A stretch of 32,539 bases of DNA, from assembly GCF_000974765.1 (NCBI RefSeq), contig NZ_BBWU01000033.1:1-32539 (forward strand), given 5' to 3'. Origin of the DNA: Sphingomonas changbaiensis NBRC 104936 (lineage in GTDB: Bacteria; Pseudomonadota; Alphaproteobacteria; Sphingomonadales; Sphingomonadaceae). Below are positions 7,419 to 14,917 of the stretch, piece after piece (position 1 is the stretch's first letter; the number at the start of each line of letters is the position of its first letter). A model generated the notes under the pieces. It made no database searches and was not told the DNA's origin. It worked only from the letters and a program-made list of their open reading frames with translations. The position numbers were made by a program, and so were the translations under genes.

Positions 7419-9017
7419 CTAATTGGAAGCGAAGAGCCGCTGTTGTTCCGCCCAGGCAAGGGGGATTCCGGTAACCTTGTGGATGCCAGTCCCGGCCAAA
7501 GCTGCGGGTGTTTGGCCCTCCATGACCGACATGATCACGCCAGGAGCAAGATGGCTCAATCGGAGCAGATGCTTAAAGCGCGCGGGGCTGCGGCCCGCGA
7601 TTGCGGCGAGCTCGCTCAGTGGCCTGTCAGGGAACCGATGCGCCATTTGCTGGGCCGCTCGAGCATCGGCAATGGTTTGCACAAGCTGCTCGTCGCGAAC
7701 GACGAGCTGGGTGTTGTCGCCGCTCCTGATCAGCATCTTCACATCGTTGCCGACCCGTATTTGGGCGAACGCCGCGGCTAGCTTGGACGCATCCTTTCCT
7801 TCCGCTGACTTGAGCGTGACAGCGAAGCTCTGCTCGCCCACATCGACGCGCTGAACGAGCGTGAGCACGATGGCACGCTTGTCTGGCGGGGTGCCGTTCC
7901 GCAGCGTGGCAGCATCCCGTTCCGCCCGAAAGATCGCCTCACGAACACACTCAGCATCGGTGTCATTGTCCAGTCGCTCGGTCGAGAGCCACTGCGCGAG
8001 CCGTTCACAAACAGCGTCTTCGAACGCTTGCGCCGGGACGCGACAAGCCGGTCGGCCCGGCCCGCGATGATCGGCTAACGTGATGTAATAGCGATAACGT
8101 TGGCCATTCTTGACGGCATGGCTTGGCGTCATCCGGCCGCCGTTGGAATCATACAGCAACCCGCTCAACAAGCTCGGCTGCTTGGCGCGCCGGCCATGCT
8201 TGTGGTCAGCAACCGAGGATGCCATTCGCTGCTGGACAGCGTTCCAGAGTTCGCGCTCGACGATTGCGCGGTGCTGGCCGGGATAGACCTGCCCACGAAA
8301 GTGCACTTCGCCAAGATAAGTGGCGTTGCGCAGCAATGTATTCAGTCCGCCGCGCGTGAACGGCAGCCCCTCCGGGCCTCTCCTGGTGAATCCCTGCTCT
8401 GTCAGCTCTTCCTGCAGTGCGCGCACCGAACCGAGGGCGAGATAGCGTCGCATGATGTGGCGGACGGTTTCAGCCTCGCCGTCATTCACGACCAGCTTAC
8501 GGTCCTTCACGTCGTAACCGAGCGGGACGCTGCCCCCCATCCACATCCCTTTGCGCTTGGACGCGGCAATCTTGTCGCGGATGCGCTCACCCGCCACTTC
8601 ACGCTCGAACTGCGCGAAGGACAGCAGCACGTTCAGGGTCAGCCGACCCATGCTGGTCGTGGTATTGAACGACTGCGTCACGCTAACGAATGAGGCGCCG
8701 GCCCGGTCGAGCACATCGACAATCTTCGCGAAATCTGTGAGGCTCCGCGTCAGGCGATCGACCTTATAGACGACGATCACCGCAACTTTGCCGGCCTGTA
8801 CGTCAACGAGCAGCTGCTTGAGCCCCGGCCGCTCCATGTTGCCGCCGGTGAAACCCCCGTCGTCATAGAAGTCCGGAACCAACGACCAGCCTTCGTGCTT
8901 CTGGCTCAGGATATATGCGGCACAGGCTTCCCGCTGAGCATCGAGGCTGTTGAAGTCCTGTTCCAGCCCGTCTGCATCAGATTTGCGGGTATAGATGGCG
9001 CAGCGGACCTGCTTCAC
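7419..9017 (-). CDS. Large serine recombinase
   Basis: This is a 532-residue site-specific recombinase of the large serine family. The resolvase-type catalytic domain covers roughly residues 3-155, with the nucleophile S13 in AIYTRKSDADG, the DRLTRS arginine motif at 87-92 and FAQFEREVAGERIRDK at the end of the fold. The recombinase DNA-binding domain follows (PLGYDV... to about residue 270). The next segment (LLSGLLYDSNGGRMTPSHAV) resembles the zinc-ribbon region but lacks the usual paired cysteines. Translation starts at a GTG that overlaps the stop of the DUF2924 gene (GTGA). Such enzymes integrate or excise phages and elements. It may mobilise this region or be a resident relic; no att pair was identified. 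Confidence 0.93.
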   Translation of the reverse strand: MKQVRCAIYTRKSDADGLEQDFNSLDAQREACAAYILSQKHEGWSLVPDFYDDGGFTGGNMERPGLKQLLVDVQAGKVAVIVVYKVDRLTRSLTDFAKIVDVLDRAGASFVSVTQSFNTTTSMGRLTLNVLLSFAQFEREVAGERIRDKIAASKRKGMWMGGSVPLGYDVKDRKLVVNDGEAETVRHIMRRYLALGSVRALQEELTEQGFTRRGPEGLPFTRGGLNTLLRNATYLGEVHFRGQVYPGQHRAIVERELWNAVQQRMASSVADHKHGRRAKQPSLLSGLLYDSNGGRMTPSHAVKNGQRYRYYITLADHRGPGRPACRVPAQAFEDAVCERLAQWLSTERLDNDTDAECVREAIFRAERDAATLRNGTPPDKRAIVLTLVQRVDVGEQSFAVTLKSAEGKDASKLAAAFAQIRVGNDVKMLIRSGDNTQLVVRDEQLVQTIADARAAQQMAHRFPDRPLSELAAIAGRSPARFKHLLRLSHLAPGVIMSVMEGQTPAALAGTGIHKVTGIPLAWAEQQRLFASN

Positions 9018-9442
9018 CGTGCCTGCTCCTTCAGCCCGAAAAAGCGCGGCCCTGACCAGCGTGTACCCGTGATTTCAGTGGCGATGGTGCTCAGCGACGC
9101 ATAGCGGCGGTCCTGGAACAGGAAGCCATCGCGAGTAACGTCGACGGTGTAGGTGGTCCCGCGCCAGCGTCGCACAAGACGGTTGCCGGGCCGGAGCTGA
9201 ACCGTCTGCGCTGTTCCAAGGCGCGCGGACTTGCCCAGCGTTTCAATGCCGTCCAGCTCACGGCCAATCTCGGCGGCCAGACCCCCGAATGCCTTTTCTT
9301 GCAGCCGGTAGGCAATCCCGCGCATCAGCAGGTCGGATGTGAACGAGACAGGCGGCGCGCGCCTCCAGACGCGCCGCCATTCCGACTTGAGCTGAGCGAA
9401 GGTCATCATTCGAAGCTGCTCGATGTGCTCGTCGACGTTCAT
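9014..9442 (-). CDS. DUF2924 family protein
   Basis: This is a 142-residue protein starting at the ATG at 9442, which overlaps the stop of the DUF3489 gene by ATGA. The sequence has an N-terminal helical part (MTFAQLKSEWRRVWRRAPP, then LLMRGIAYRLQEKAFGG) and a C-terminal strand-rich part, LVRRWRGTTYTVDVTRDGFLFQDRRYASLSTIATEITGT in two segments, ending at TRWSGPRFFGL. This layout matches DUF2924, a family of unknown function regularly found beside large serine recombinases. The basic, strand-rich C-terminus suggests nucleic-acid contact, but this is inference. It is the middle gene of a three-gene overlapped operon and could be an accessory factor of the recombinase. Confidence 0.85.
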   Translation of the reverse strand: MNVDEHIEQLRMMTFAQLKSEWRRVWRRAPPVSFTSDLLMRGIAYRLQEKAFGGLAAEIGRELDGIETLGKSARLGTAQTVQLRPGNRLVRRWRGTTYTVDVTRDGFLFQDRRYASLSTIATEITGTRWSGPRFFGLKEQAR

Positions 9443-9951
9443 TGTGCAGCCGCCGCCGTATAACGGGTGACACCATCGACTTTGTTCTTGTCGAGGGTGA
9501 CCCCGCGCTTGCGAATACCAGTTAGCGCGGCGCGGGTGGTGTGCGGCAGCCAACCGGTCGCCTGCATCAGTTCTTCGATGCTTGCGCCCTGCTCGCGGCG
9601 GAGCAGCTCGAGGACTTTGGCCTGCTTCGTGTCGGATCGAGCTTTCGTCGGTTCCGCAGCGGACATTGCGCTATTCGGGGCACTGCCGTCCGGCTCGACA
9701 GCGCCAATGGCGTGTTTGCCGGCATCTGTGATTACCGCGCCGACATGTAGGCCGCCACCCTCGCGGAGAATGGTCGCTGCGCCGGTCGTCTCCACCTCGG
9801 CGGCTAAGCCGCGCTTGATCAACTCGCGGATCGCCTTGTGGGCAGGTTCGTCCTTTCCGGCCAGCGATTCCGGGAGAGGCAGAAGGTGGCCGCTAGCGCG
9901 GGCCGCGGCGCTGCTCAGCAGGATTGCCTGGATGTCGGTCAACTTGGTCAT
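9439..9951 (-). CDS. DUF3489 family protein with winged-helix-like domain
   Basis: This is a 170-residue protein. The N-terminus (LTDIQAILLSSAAARASGHLLPLP) and a middle region (KAIRELIKRGLAAEV... ITDAGKHAIG) look like a small helix-turn-helix-type module. The C-terminal part from about residue 108 (QAKVLELLRREQGASIEEL, then TGWLPHTTRAALTGIRKRG) is the DUF3489 domain and reads as a second winged helix, so DNA binding is likely. AAGGGA lies about nine bases before the ATG. It is the first gene of the overlapped operon with the DUF2924 protein and the serine recombinase. A regulator or DNA-binding partner of the recombinase is a reasonable guess. Confidence 0.85.
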   Translation of the reverse strand: MTKLTDIQAILLSSAAARASGHLLPLPESLAGKDEPAHKAIRELIKRGLAAEVETTGAATILREGGGLHVGAVITDAGKHAIGAVEPDGSAPNSAMSAAEPTKARSDTKQAKVLELLRREQGASIEELMQATGWLPHTTRAALTGIRKRGVTLDKNKVDGVTRYTAAAAQ

Positions 9952-10103
9952 GTGAATGGTCCCTTGGTCAAGACCGCGGCACCACGCCCCGGTCCACCAC
10001 TCACAGCCCCGCCAATCGCTCGGTCGGGGCAGCAGCGCGCTCCAGTGAGCGGCCGCGATTCACAAGGACAGCAATGCTCGACGGGCAAGCGAAGTCGAGC
10101 GGT

Positions 10104-10343
10104 TTATGCCTTTTGGACGTCGTTTCCTGCAGACCGGCCGCCATCGCGGCCGGCGAGCAGTAACTCTGCGCATCTTGCCAGCACGGCGAGGCGTTTTGCA
10201 GCCTGTCTGAGGTTTGTAGCATCGCTTCGAAGTTGGCCTCGACTGCGACCTCCCGACACCATCACTGGGGCGAGATCTTCAGCGATACCTCCTGCGGCCA
10301 CCAGCAATTCCTCCGCCAACCTCGTCAGCTGTGCTTCGTCCAC
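10104..10343 (-). CDS. Small helical hypothetical protein (79 aa)
   Basis: I do not recognise this family. The protein starts VDEAQLTRLAEELLVAAGG and continues with heptad-like alternation of Leu/Ala and charged residues (LRQAAKRLAVLARCAELLL), suggesting two or three helices in a small cytoplasmic protein. The GTG at 10343 was chosen because AGGAG lies seven bases upstream. That ribosome site falls in the loop of a perfect 8-bp hairpin whose stem touches the start codon. It is upstream of, and in the same direction as, the DUF3489-recombinase operon, about 150 bases away, so it may belong to the same accessory element. Confidence 0.55.
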   Translation of the reverse strand: MDEAQLTRLAEELLVAAGGIAEDLAPVMVSGGRSRGQLRSDATNLRQAAKRLAVLARCAELLLAGRDGGRSAGNDVQKA

Positions 10344-10365
10344 ACCGTGTCTCCTCGGACACGGT
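10344..10365 (-). promoter_or_regulatory. Palindrome holding the ribosome binding site in its loop
   Basis: ACCGTGTC at 10344-10351 and GACACGGT at 10358-10365 form a perfect 8-bp stem around a six-base loop. Read on the minus strand, the loop and first stem base carry the AGGAG of the small gene, and the GTG start follows the stem immediately. As RNA this hairpin presents or masks the ribosome site. As DNA it is a symmetrical 22-bp site suited to a dimeric repressor. Confidence 0.55.
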
Positions 10366-10559
10366 GACACTCAGTTCTCCGGCTAAGTCCACCGGCAGCT
10401 TCGCGCCCAAATCAGCCGCCGCGATCGCAAGTATTCGGGCGCGTAAGCGGACCTTCGCCGAAGCGGCCGTTGAACGGCAGCTCGCGACCCACAGCTGACA
10501 TCTCCGAGGCGACCCAGAGACAACGGCGTGCTATGCACACGGATTGAAAGGGGGGCCAA

Positions 10560-10775
10560 ATGGACCGCCAGATGGAGACGAGGCACCTTGCCGTCGCTGA
10601 TCGAAAGATCGCGGAAGGCGAGGCTCGGGCTGAACGGCAGCTTGAGTTGATTGAACGGCTGAAGATGCGAGGGGCGGACACGGCCACGGCGGACGCTTTG
10701 CTCGACCTGCTTCGTCAGACGCTCATGGGGTGGAACCGCGAACGGGACCTTATCATCGCCACCCTCAATGCCTAG
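10560..10775 (+). CDS. Small coiled-coil hypothetical protein (71 aa)
   Basis: This is a highly charged helical protein: MDRQMETRHLAVADRKIAEG, then RQLELIERLKMRGADTATAD and ALLDLLRQTLMGWNRERDLI. The pattern resembles short conserved hypothetical proteins seen many times per genome in sphingomonads and rhizobia, with an N-terminal helix carrying A-x-R-x-I-A-E-G and a second helix after a G/A-D-T turn; this is from memory. The ATG at 10560 has a strong AAAGGGGGG ribosome site seven bases before it. No function is known. It stands alone between gene-poor stretches. Confidence 0.75.
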   Translation: MDRQMETRHLAVADRKIAEGEARAERQLELIERLKMRGADTATADALLDLLRQTLMGWNRERDLIIATLNA

Positions 10776-11321
10776 CGCACGCCGAGCCGCTGTCGTCCGA
10801 ACTCCACCCGAACCTGTCATTCCCGCGCGTTTACGACACTTCCGGCTTGGCGGACTGACTCGCGCCCATCTCTGCCGAAATGGCCACTGCTGTAAGGGGC
10901 CACTCCCCCAGATAGACCGCGTTTACGTCGGTTGAGGCGCGAGCCAAGTCGGGTCCGGTCAATCCTGCCGCTCGCCGCTTTCGCGATTGCGCTTCATGAT
11001 ACCGCGAACGGTATCGGCTCGGGCATCACTGATTTCCTCGTCATTGCTCTGCCCCTCTGGGCTTCTCGTGCGCACGGGACGTGGTCTCGGGCTATGTACT
11101 CTCGGTTTTGCAGACATTAAAATGCACTCCCAATGACCCGCCTCGTGAGAGGTTATGCTCCGCCTGCCAGATCGCAAGAGGGGTTAATCTGGGTTCCTCC
11201 GGCCCAGCTGCCGAAAAGATGCTGCGATACGTCCGGCGCGTGATACTGTGTTCCATCGATTGCGGTCGTGGCGCCCTACTCGTGAGAAGCGGCGATTTGG
11301 CCCCATGAAGGGAGACCAACC
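10776..11321. other. Stretch without a convincing gene
   Basis: No reading frame here combines a start, a ribosome site and protein-like composition. Short open frames exist on both strands (a minus-strand frame near 10959-11177 ends in the charged segment SNDEEISDARADTVRGIMKR) but none is persuasive. The last bases supply the ribosome site for the small membrane gene that follows. Confidence 0.5.
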
Positions 11322-11474
11322 ATGCTGCATCTTTTCGACCCCACGATTTCCACTCGGCTGTGGATCGGCGGCGGCCTTGCTTTTCTGATAGCTGCCGGGC
11401 TGATGTTCTGGTCTTGTATCGCAGTCCACCGCTATGGACGCAGACGAGGCATCTTGTGCGGCTACAGGCGTTAG
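11322..11474 (+). CDS. Small single-span membrane protein (50 aa)
   Basis: This short frame starts MLHLFDPTISTRLWIGGG and has one clear membrane segment at about residues 15-36 (LAFLIAAGLMFWSCIAV), then a basic tail HRYGRRRG and CGYRR. The ATG at 11322 is preceded by GAAGGGAGACC, a good ribosome site. The positive tail suggests the C-terminus stays in the cytoplasm. I do not recognise the family. The same frame stays open after the TAG stop for another 64 codons, see findings. Confidence 0.55.
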   Translation: MLHLFDPTISTRLWIGGGLAFLIAAGLMFWSCIAVHRYGRRRGILCGYRR

Positions 11475-11787
11475 ATTGCAGCTGCGCTGTCTCGGCGGCT
11501 GCCGTTCGATGATGCCTTGACCGAAAGAATTGCTGCCGGATTGCTGTTGCCCTTTGGCGAGTTCACCAAAGCGCCTGGAGGAACCGGGCACGCATGGGGT
11601 CTGGACGTTCGTCACGGGAATTACACAGCTCTGCCGCGAATGTTCGATGATCCCCGATCAGCCACGTGATGGCACTGAAAATTCCGGAGGCGGCCTCGGA
11701 CCGGCGGCATCAACCAGTGCGTCTTGATTACATGGCTCGCTCACGACAGAGGGCGGCCGTTCGAGTTTGGAGAGGCCGGAGGACGAT
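11475..11787. other. Gene-poor stretch with a start-less open frame
   Basis: From 11475 to 11669 a frame with protein-like composition (FDDALTERIAAGLLLPFGEF) continues directly after the TAG of the preceding small gene, but it has no ATG or GTG with a ribosome site. It could be a gene remnant or chance. The rest of the stretch leads to the GGAGGA ribosome site of the gene at 11788. Confidence 0.4.
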
Positions 11788-11991
11788 ATGGCAGACTGGG
11801 TGAAATGCACACCGCTCGGACAAACAGAGTGGTCGATCTACATCAATGTCGAGCGCATCGTTGCGGTTGCAGGCGGCGAGAACGGAAGCACTGTCATCTA
11901 TGGCAGCCAGAACGGCACCGAAAGGGGCGAGATCGCCGTGACTGAGCCTCCAGAGTCGATCCTCGGCGGAAGCAGAATTCGGCACTCCTAG
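11788..11991 (+). CDS. Small hypothetical protein (67 aa)
   Basis: The protein begins MADWVKCTPLGQTEWSIYIN, continues VERIVAVAGGENGSTVIYGS and ends with ESILGGSRIRHS. The alternation of hydrophobic and polar residues suggests a small beta-rich cytoplasmic protein of the type with a short W-V/K-x-T start followed by YIN-V/L-x-R-I; I know it only as an unnamed alphaproteobacterial small protein. The ATG at 11788 has GGAGGA seven bases before it. It stands alone, and no function is assigned. Confidence 0.7.
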   Translation: MADWVKCTPLGQTEWSIYINVERIVAVAGGENGSTVIYGSQNGTERGEIAVTEPPESILGGSRIRHS

Positions 11992-12540
11992 GTGCCAAGC
12001 GCGCACCCAATGTCAACGCCGCGCCTCGCCCCGACATGGCTTCCCCGATCGCGTTTCTGCGCCGAGGCGTCGCGATAAAGATGCAGGAGCCGTCGCCACG
12101 TGATGGTGGTCGATGCCCAACGAGGCGTGCAATAGGGCGTATGAAGTTTAGGCCTTAGCGATGGTGCTGATCAGAGTGCGCTGGTGGGCCTGCCACAATG
12201 GATCAGCCGAGAGGGGCGACAGCCGCCCGTGGTTGTATTCGGTCGCACTTATCTCCGAGCGGTGCCCATGCGTGCTGCATAACGGGCGCCACCGCGGATA
12301 CGCGCCGGCGCTATAACCGCGCCATTCATTTGCGGGAGTAAAGTCGAGAGAGGCGCGGCTCCGCCGGTCATCGACGTTTACAAAGTTTATTTCGGGGCTG
12401 ACCTGTCGCAATATTTCTCAAATCGTCGCAAGTTTATTTTCCGCGATGTGAACCGGAGTGACGCAGCCGTGTTCTGCTTTCTGAGCTAAGCTGAAGTGCA
12501 TCCTGCATTTCGAGCAGAGTATTCGCTCAGGGAGTGCTTC
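11992..12540. other. Stretch without a convincing gene, upstream of a PEP-CTERM gene
   Basis: Nothing persuasive is encoded here. A minus-strand open frame at 12148-12411 has no ribosome site and an unconvincing composition. The 3' part is locally AT-richer (AAGTTTATTTT near 12430) and includes the candidate EcfG-like promoter at 12449. Confidence 0.5.
12449..12474 (+). promoter_or_regulatory. Possible EcfG-type promoter of the PEP-CTERM gene
   Basis: TGAAC at 12449-12453 is followed by 17 bases and GTT at 12471-12473. The alphaproteobacterial general-stress sigma factor EcfG recognises GGAAC-N16/17-(C)GTT, so this site has one mismatch in the -35 box. It lies about 67 bases before the ATG at 12541. 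The match is short and may be chance. Confidence 0.35.
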
Positions 12541-13155
12541 ATGAAGAATTGGGTCTTCGCCGCGGCAGCGGCGGCCGGTCTGGCGGCGCCTGCTAGCGCA
12601 GCTGTTCTCACGTTGGAATCGATCACCAGCAATGGTGCGAACGACAACAGCTTCACATATCAGGGCACGCTCGGCGGCGATGAAGGCGTGCGCAGCGGTG
12701 ACCGGCTTATCATTTTCGATTTCGCCGGCTACATCGCCGGGTCCGTGTTCGCACCGAGCGGCGATGTCTTTGCGACCACCGAACTCACATCGAGCGCCTT
12801 CGTAACGCCCGGCTTCAACGATGATCCGACCGTCGCGAACCTCGTGTTCACGTATCTTGGGCCGGACTTCCGAAACACGGGCGGGCCTCTCACTCCGTTT
12901 GATTTCGATGGGCTGGGAGCTCGATCAACGCTCAGCGGCATCACGCAAGATGCGTTCTTCACGCGTACGACTAAGAACAATCCTGACGGTGTCCCTGGAG
13001 GATCAAACACCTTTGTGTTTACGCTCGGCCAGGTCGGCGTGCCTGCCTCTGCGGTTCCTGAGCCGGCTACTTGGGCGCTGATGCTTGGCGGCTTTGGCCT
13101 GGTCGGCGCGGTCGCCCGCCGGCGCGAGCGGTTGGCGCACGCGATGTCCAACTAA
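12541..13155 (+). CDS. PEPxxWA-CTERM sorting-domain secreted protein
   Basis: This is a 204-residue exported protein. A signal peptide (MKNWVFAAAAAAGLAAPASA) is followed by a 150-residue body with no recognised fold, rich in Thr, Gly, Asp and Phe, with one strand-like repeat feel (LIIFDFAGYI, FTYLGPDF, FVFTLGQV). The C-terminus is a textbook sorting tail: VPEPATWALMLGGFGLVGAV and then ARRRER, meaning the PEPxxWA motif, a membrane helix and arginines. In sphingomonads this tail is cut by a dedicated exosortase, which is not in this window. The ATG at 12541 was chosen because it gives the perfect signal peptide. A terminator hairpin follows. Confidence 0.9.
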   Translation: MKNWVFAAAAAAGLAAPASAAVLTLESITSNGANDNSFTYQGTLGGDEGVRSGDRLIIFDFAGYIAGSVFAPSGDVFATTELTSSAFVTPGFNDDPTVANLVFTYLGPDFRNTGGPLTPFDFDGLGARSTLSGITQDAFFTRTTKNNPDGVPGGSNTFVFTLGQVGVPASAVPEPATWALMLGGFGLVGAVARRRERLAHAMSN

Positions 13156-13169
13156 ACCTCTCTTAGCTG

Positions 13170-13209
13170 AGCCTTCCCCGCTGGGCTTGCGCCTGGCGGG
13201 GCCATTTTT
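13170..13209 (+). terminator. Rho-independent terminator after the PEP-CTERM gene
   Basis: CCCCGC at 13176-13181 pairs with GCGGGG at 13196-13201, with extra GGGC/GCCT pairing possible in the loop, followed by CCATTTTTA. It lies 20 bases past the stop codon. Confidence 0.75.
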
Positions 13210-13337
13210 AAGGTTTACGCGATGCCGCCTATGATTTGCGGCGCGGCACCCCATATCACTCGTATCGCAGCACCCGCCACGAGCATCGCCGCGACTGAGA
13301 GATGCTTCGTGCTCCCGCTCAATCGAGGAGACGCGGC

Positions 13338-13592
13338 GTGGGTATCCATCAGTCGACTGCACCCATTAGTGACGGGCGATTTGCGACGACTTCGGCAGTA
13401 TCGCCCAGCGGTTCCGAGGCGGATGCCCTCGAAGCCGCACTTGTCGACATGACCGCAACCTTCTGCAGCGATTTCGCGAATGGATTGGTGGGACAGCGGC
13501 ACAACACATACGGACACCGCTCGCGCATTCTTCGTCAGATGTCAGGAAGGCTCGCGGTCATGCGCGAGCAAGACGGGTGGGTCACGTCATGA
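13338..13592 (+). CDS. Small hypothetical protein (84 aa)
   Basis: The protein begins VGIHQSTAPISDGRFATTSA. Its conserved-looking C-terminal half is a charged helix pair: EADALEAALVDMTATFCSDF, then RHNTYGHRSRILRQMSGRLA. The GTG at 13338 was preferred because GAGGAG lies seven bases before it; the upstream in-frame TTG or ATG-like starts lack one. Its stop overlaps the start of the next gene (ATGA), so the two are translated together. No function is known. Confidence 0.55.
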   Translation: MGIHQSTAPISDGRFATTSAVSPSGSEADALEAALVDMTATFCSDFANGLVGQRHNTYGHRSRILRQMSGRLAVMREQDGWVTS

Positions 13593-13792
13593 ACTCGCGC
13601 GAAGAGGCACCGACTGAGGTTCACGCGCTGTCCATGGATGTCGCAGCCGCTGAGATGCTTCGATACGGGATCACACGGGTGCCCGCCGATATCTTTCACT
13701 ACCGCGAGTATCGCTATGCTCGGCTCGCCGACGCGCTCGCCCAGGCCAAGCGTGACGCGAAGGGGGCTGGCGCCCCTGCAGAGCCTAAATAG
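13589..13792 (+). CDS. Small hypothetical protein (67 aa)
   Basis: The protein is MNSREEAPTEVHALSMDVAA, followed by AEMLRYGITRVPADIFHYRE and YRYARLADALAQAKRD. The pattern G-I-T-R-V-P-A-D-x-F-x-Y-x-x-Y-R-Y-x-x-L-x-D-A-x-A-Q-A is one I associate with short conserved sphingomonad proteins of unknown role. It overlaps the previous gene by four bases, which supports both calls. It converges on the small membrane gene that ends at 13818. Confidence 0.7.
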   Translation: MNSREEAPTEVHALSMDVAAAEMLRYGITRVPADIFHYREYRYARLADALAQAKRDAKGAGAPAEPK

Positions 13793-13817
13793 CTGGGTGA
13801 GGCACCCGCGCGCACGG

Positions 13818-13985
13818 TCACGGGCGCGGTGGCACTTGGCGTGCCTCATAGGTGCGCTTTTCCTTCCGCAGACGGCGGCGATAGGCGCGATCGTGAGAGT
13901 GATAAATGCGGTATGCGACGAGAGCAGCGACCAGCAGCGTCATGATCAGTATCAGGCTGTAGGCGACGATCAAACGAGTTTCCAT
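13818..13985 (-). CDS. Small single-span membrane protein (55 aa)
   Basis: Reading minus from the ATG at 13985 gives METRLIVAYSLILIMTLLVA, then ALVAYRIYHSHDRAYRRRLR and a tail ending VPPRP. There is one membrane helix at about residues 5-26 followed by a strongly basic cytoplasmic tail. AAAGGACGGACC precedes the ATG. It overlaps the 3' end of the transglutaminase gene by 16 bases and is the last gene of that minus-strand operon. No family name is known to me. Confidence 0.6.
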   Translation of the reverse strand: METRLIVAYSLILIMTLLVAALVAYRIYHSHDRAYRRRLRKEKRTYEARQVPPRP

Positions 13986-14890
13986 GGTCCGTCCTTTCGG
14001 CCGAGATCGGCGGTCTGGTTCGCCACCGAGACGGTGACATCCACTGTCATCCCTAGGAAAGCATCGGCGGTACCGACGTACCGGCCATTGACGGGGCTCA
14101 GTTGGGCAATGTTCCGGCCAACGGCGACGGGCACCAGTTGCGCTTCGCCCATACGTCCGTTTGTGGGATCAAACGCGATCCACCCCGCGCCGGGCAGGTA
14201 GACTTCGGCCCAGGCGTGGGTGGCTGCGTGTTGGTTGCTTCCATCGGAGAGATCGTCCGAGATCAGCGCGTCGAAAAGATAGCCGGACACCGCTCGGGCC
14301 GCGAAGCCGAGGTGCCGTGCCGCCTCGATGAACAGTGTGGCGAGATCGCGGCATGAGCCGGAGCCGAGATCGAGCGTCTCCTGTGGAGACTGCGTCCCCA
14401 ACTCTTCACGCATGACATAGGTTGTGCCGATGCAGGCGGCTGCATTCACGTCTTTCAGCAGCGACAGCGTGTCGGTGTCAGCGCCATGCACCAGCGCCGA
14501 TGCCCAGGCCCCAAGCTGGTCTTCAGGGTCGGCATGTTCGGGTGTCAGCAGCGCGCCCAAGTCCCTGCGATCGTCGCTTGAATAGTCGAACGGGAAGCGG
14601 TGTGCGTACGGCGCGATGGCGAAGATGGGCCAGGCAGAGGCGGTCTGTTCGACCACCATCCGGTTGGTGATCACGAGCCTTTCCGCCGGGTGGAGGAAGG
14701 AAGCGGTCGCGATCAGGTTACCGAAGACATCCTGCGTCCACTCGAGCGCCGGTGTCGGCTCGCAGCCGATTTCGGCGCTGATCACCCGAAGGGCATGCGA
14801 GCCGCGCGGGCTGAGCATCATCCGGTGCGGAAGGATCTCGACCGGGATTCGGTATGCGTAGGTCGTCACATGGGAGATTTGCAGCCGCAT
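13970..14890 (-). CDS. Transglutaminase-like cysteine-protease-fold protein
   Basis: This is a 306-residue protein with the bacterial transglutaminase N-terminal region (LQISHVTTYAYRIPVEILPH) and a transglut core. The catalytic triad is visible: C180 in GSGSCRDLA, H225 in THAWAEVY and D241 in FDPTNGR. Bacterial members are usually peptidases or amidases rather than protein cross-linkers; the substrate is unknown. No signal peptide is seen, so it is probably cytoplasmic. GAGGGA lies directly before the ATG at 14890. It is the third gene of a four-gene minus-strand operon, with two small proteins upstream (28-base gap) and a small membrane protein overlapping downstream. Confidence 0.92.
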   Translation of the reverse strand: MRLQISHVTTYAYRIPVEILPHRMMLSPRGSHALRVISAEIGCEPTPALEWTQDVFGNLIATASFLHPAERLVITNRMVVEQTASAWPIFAIAPYAHRFPFDYSSDDRRDLGALLTPEHADPEDQLGAWASALVHGADTDTLSLLKDVNAAACIGTTYVMREELGTQSPQETLDLGSGSCRDLATLFIEAARHLGFAARAVSGYLFDALISDDLSDGSNQHAATHAWAEVYLPGAGWIAFDPTNGRMGEAQLVPVAVGRNIAQLSPVNGRYVGTADAFLGMTVDVTVSVANQTADLGRKDGPWKLV

Positions 14891-14917
14891 TCCCTCGCCC
14901 TTTTCGCTATCCGCCGG

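Noticed and set aside
10959-11177. Minus-strand frame ending with a charged, protein-like segment
   Set aside because: No ribosome site, unconvincing first half, and no recognised family.
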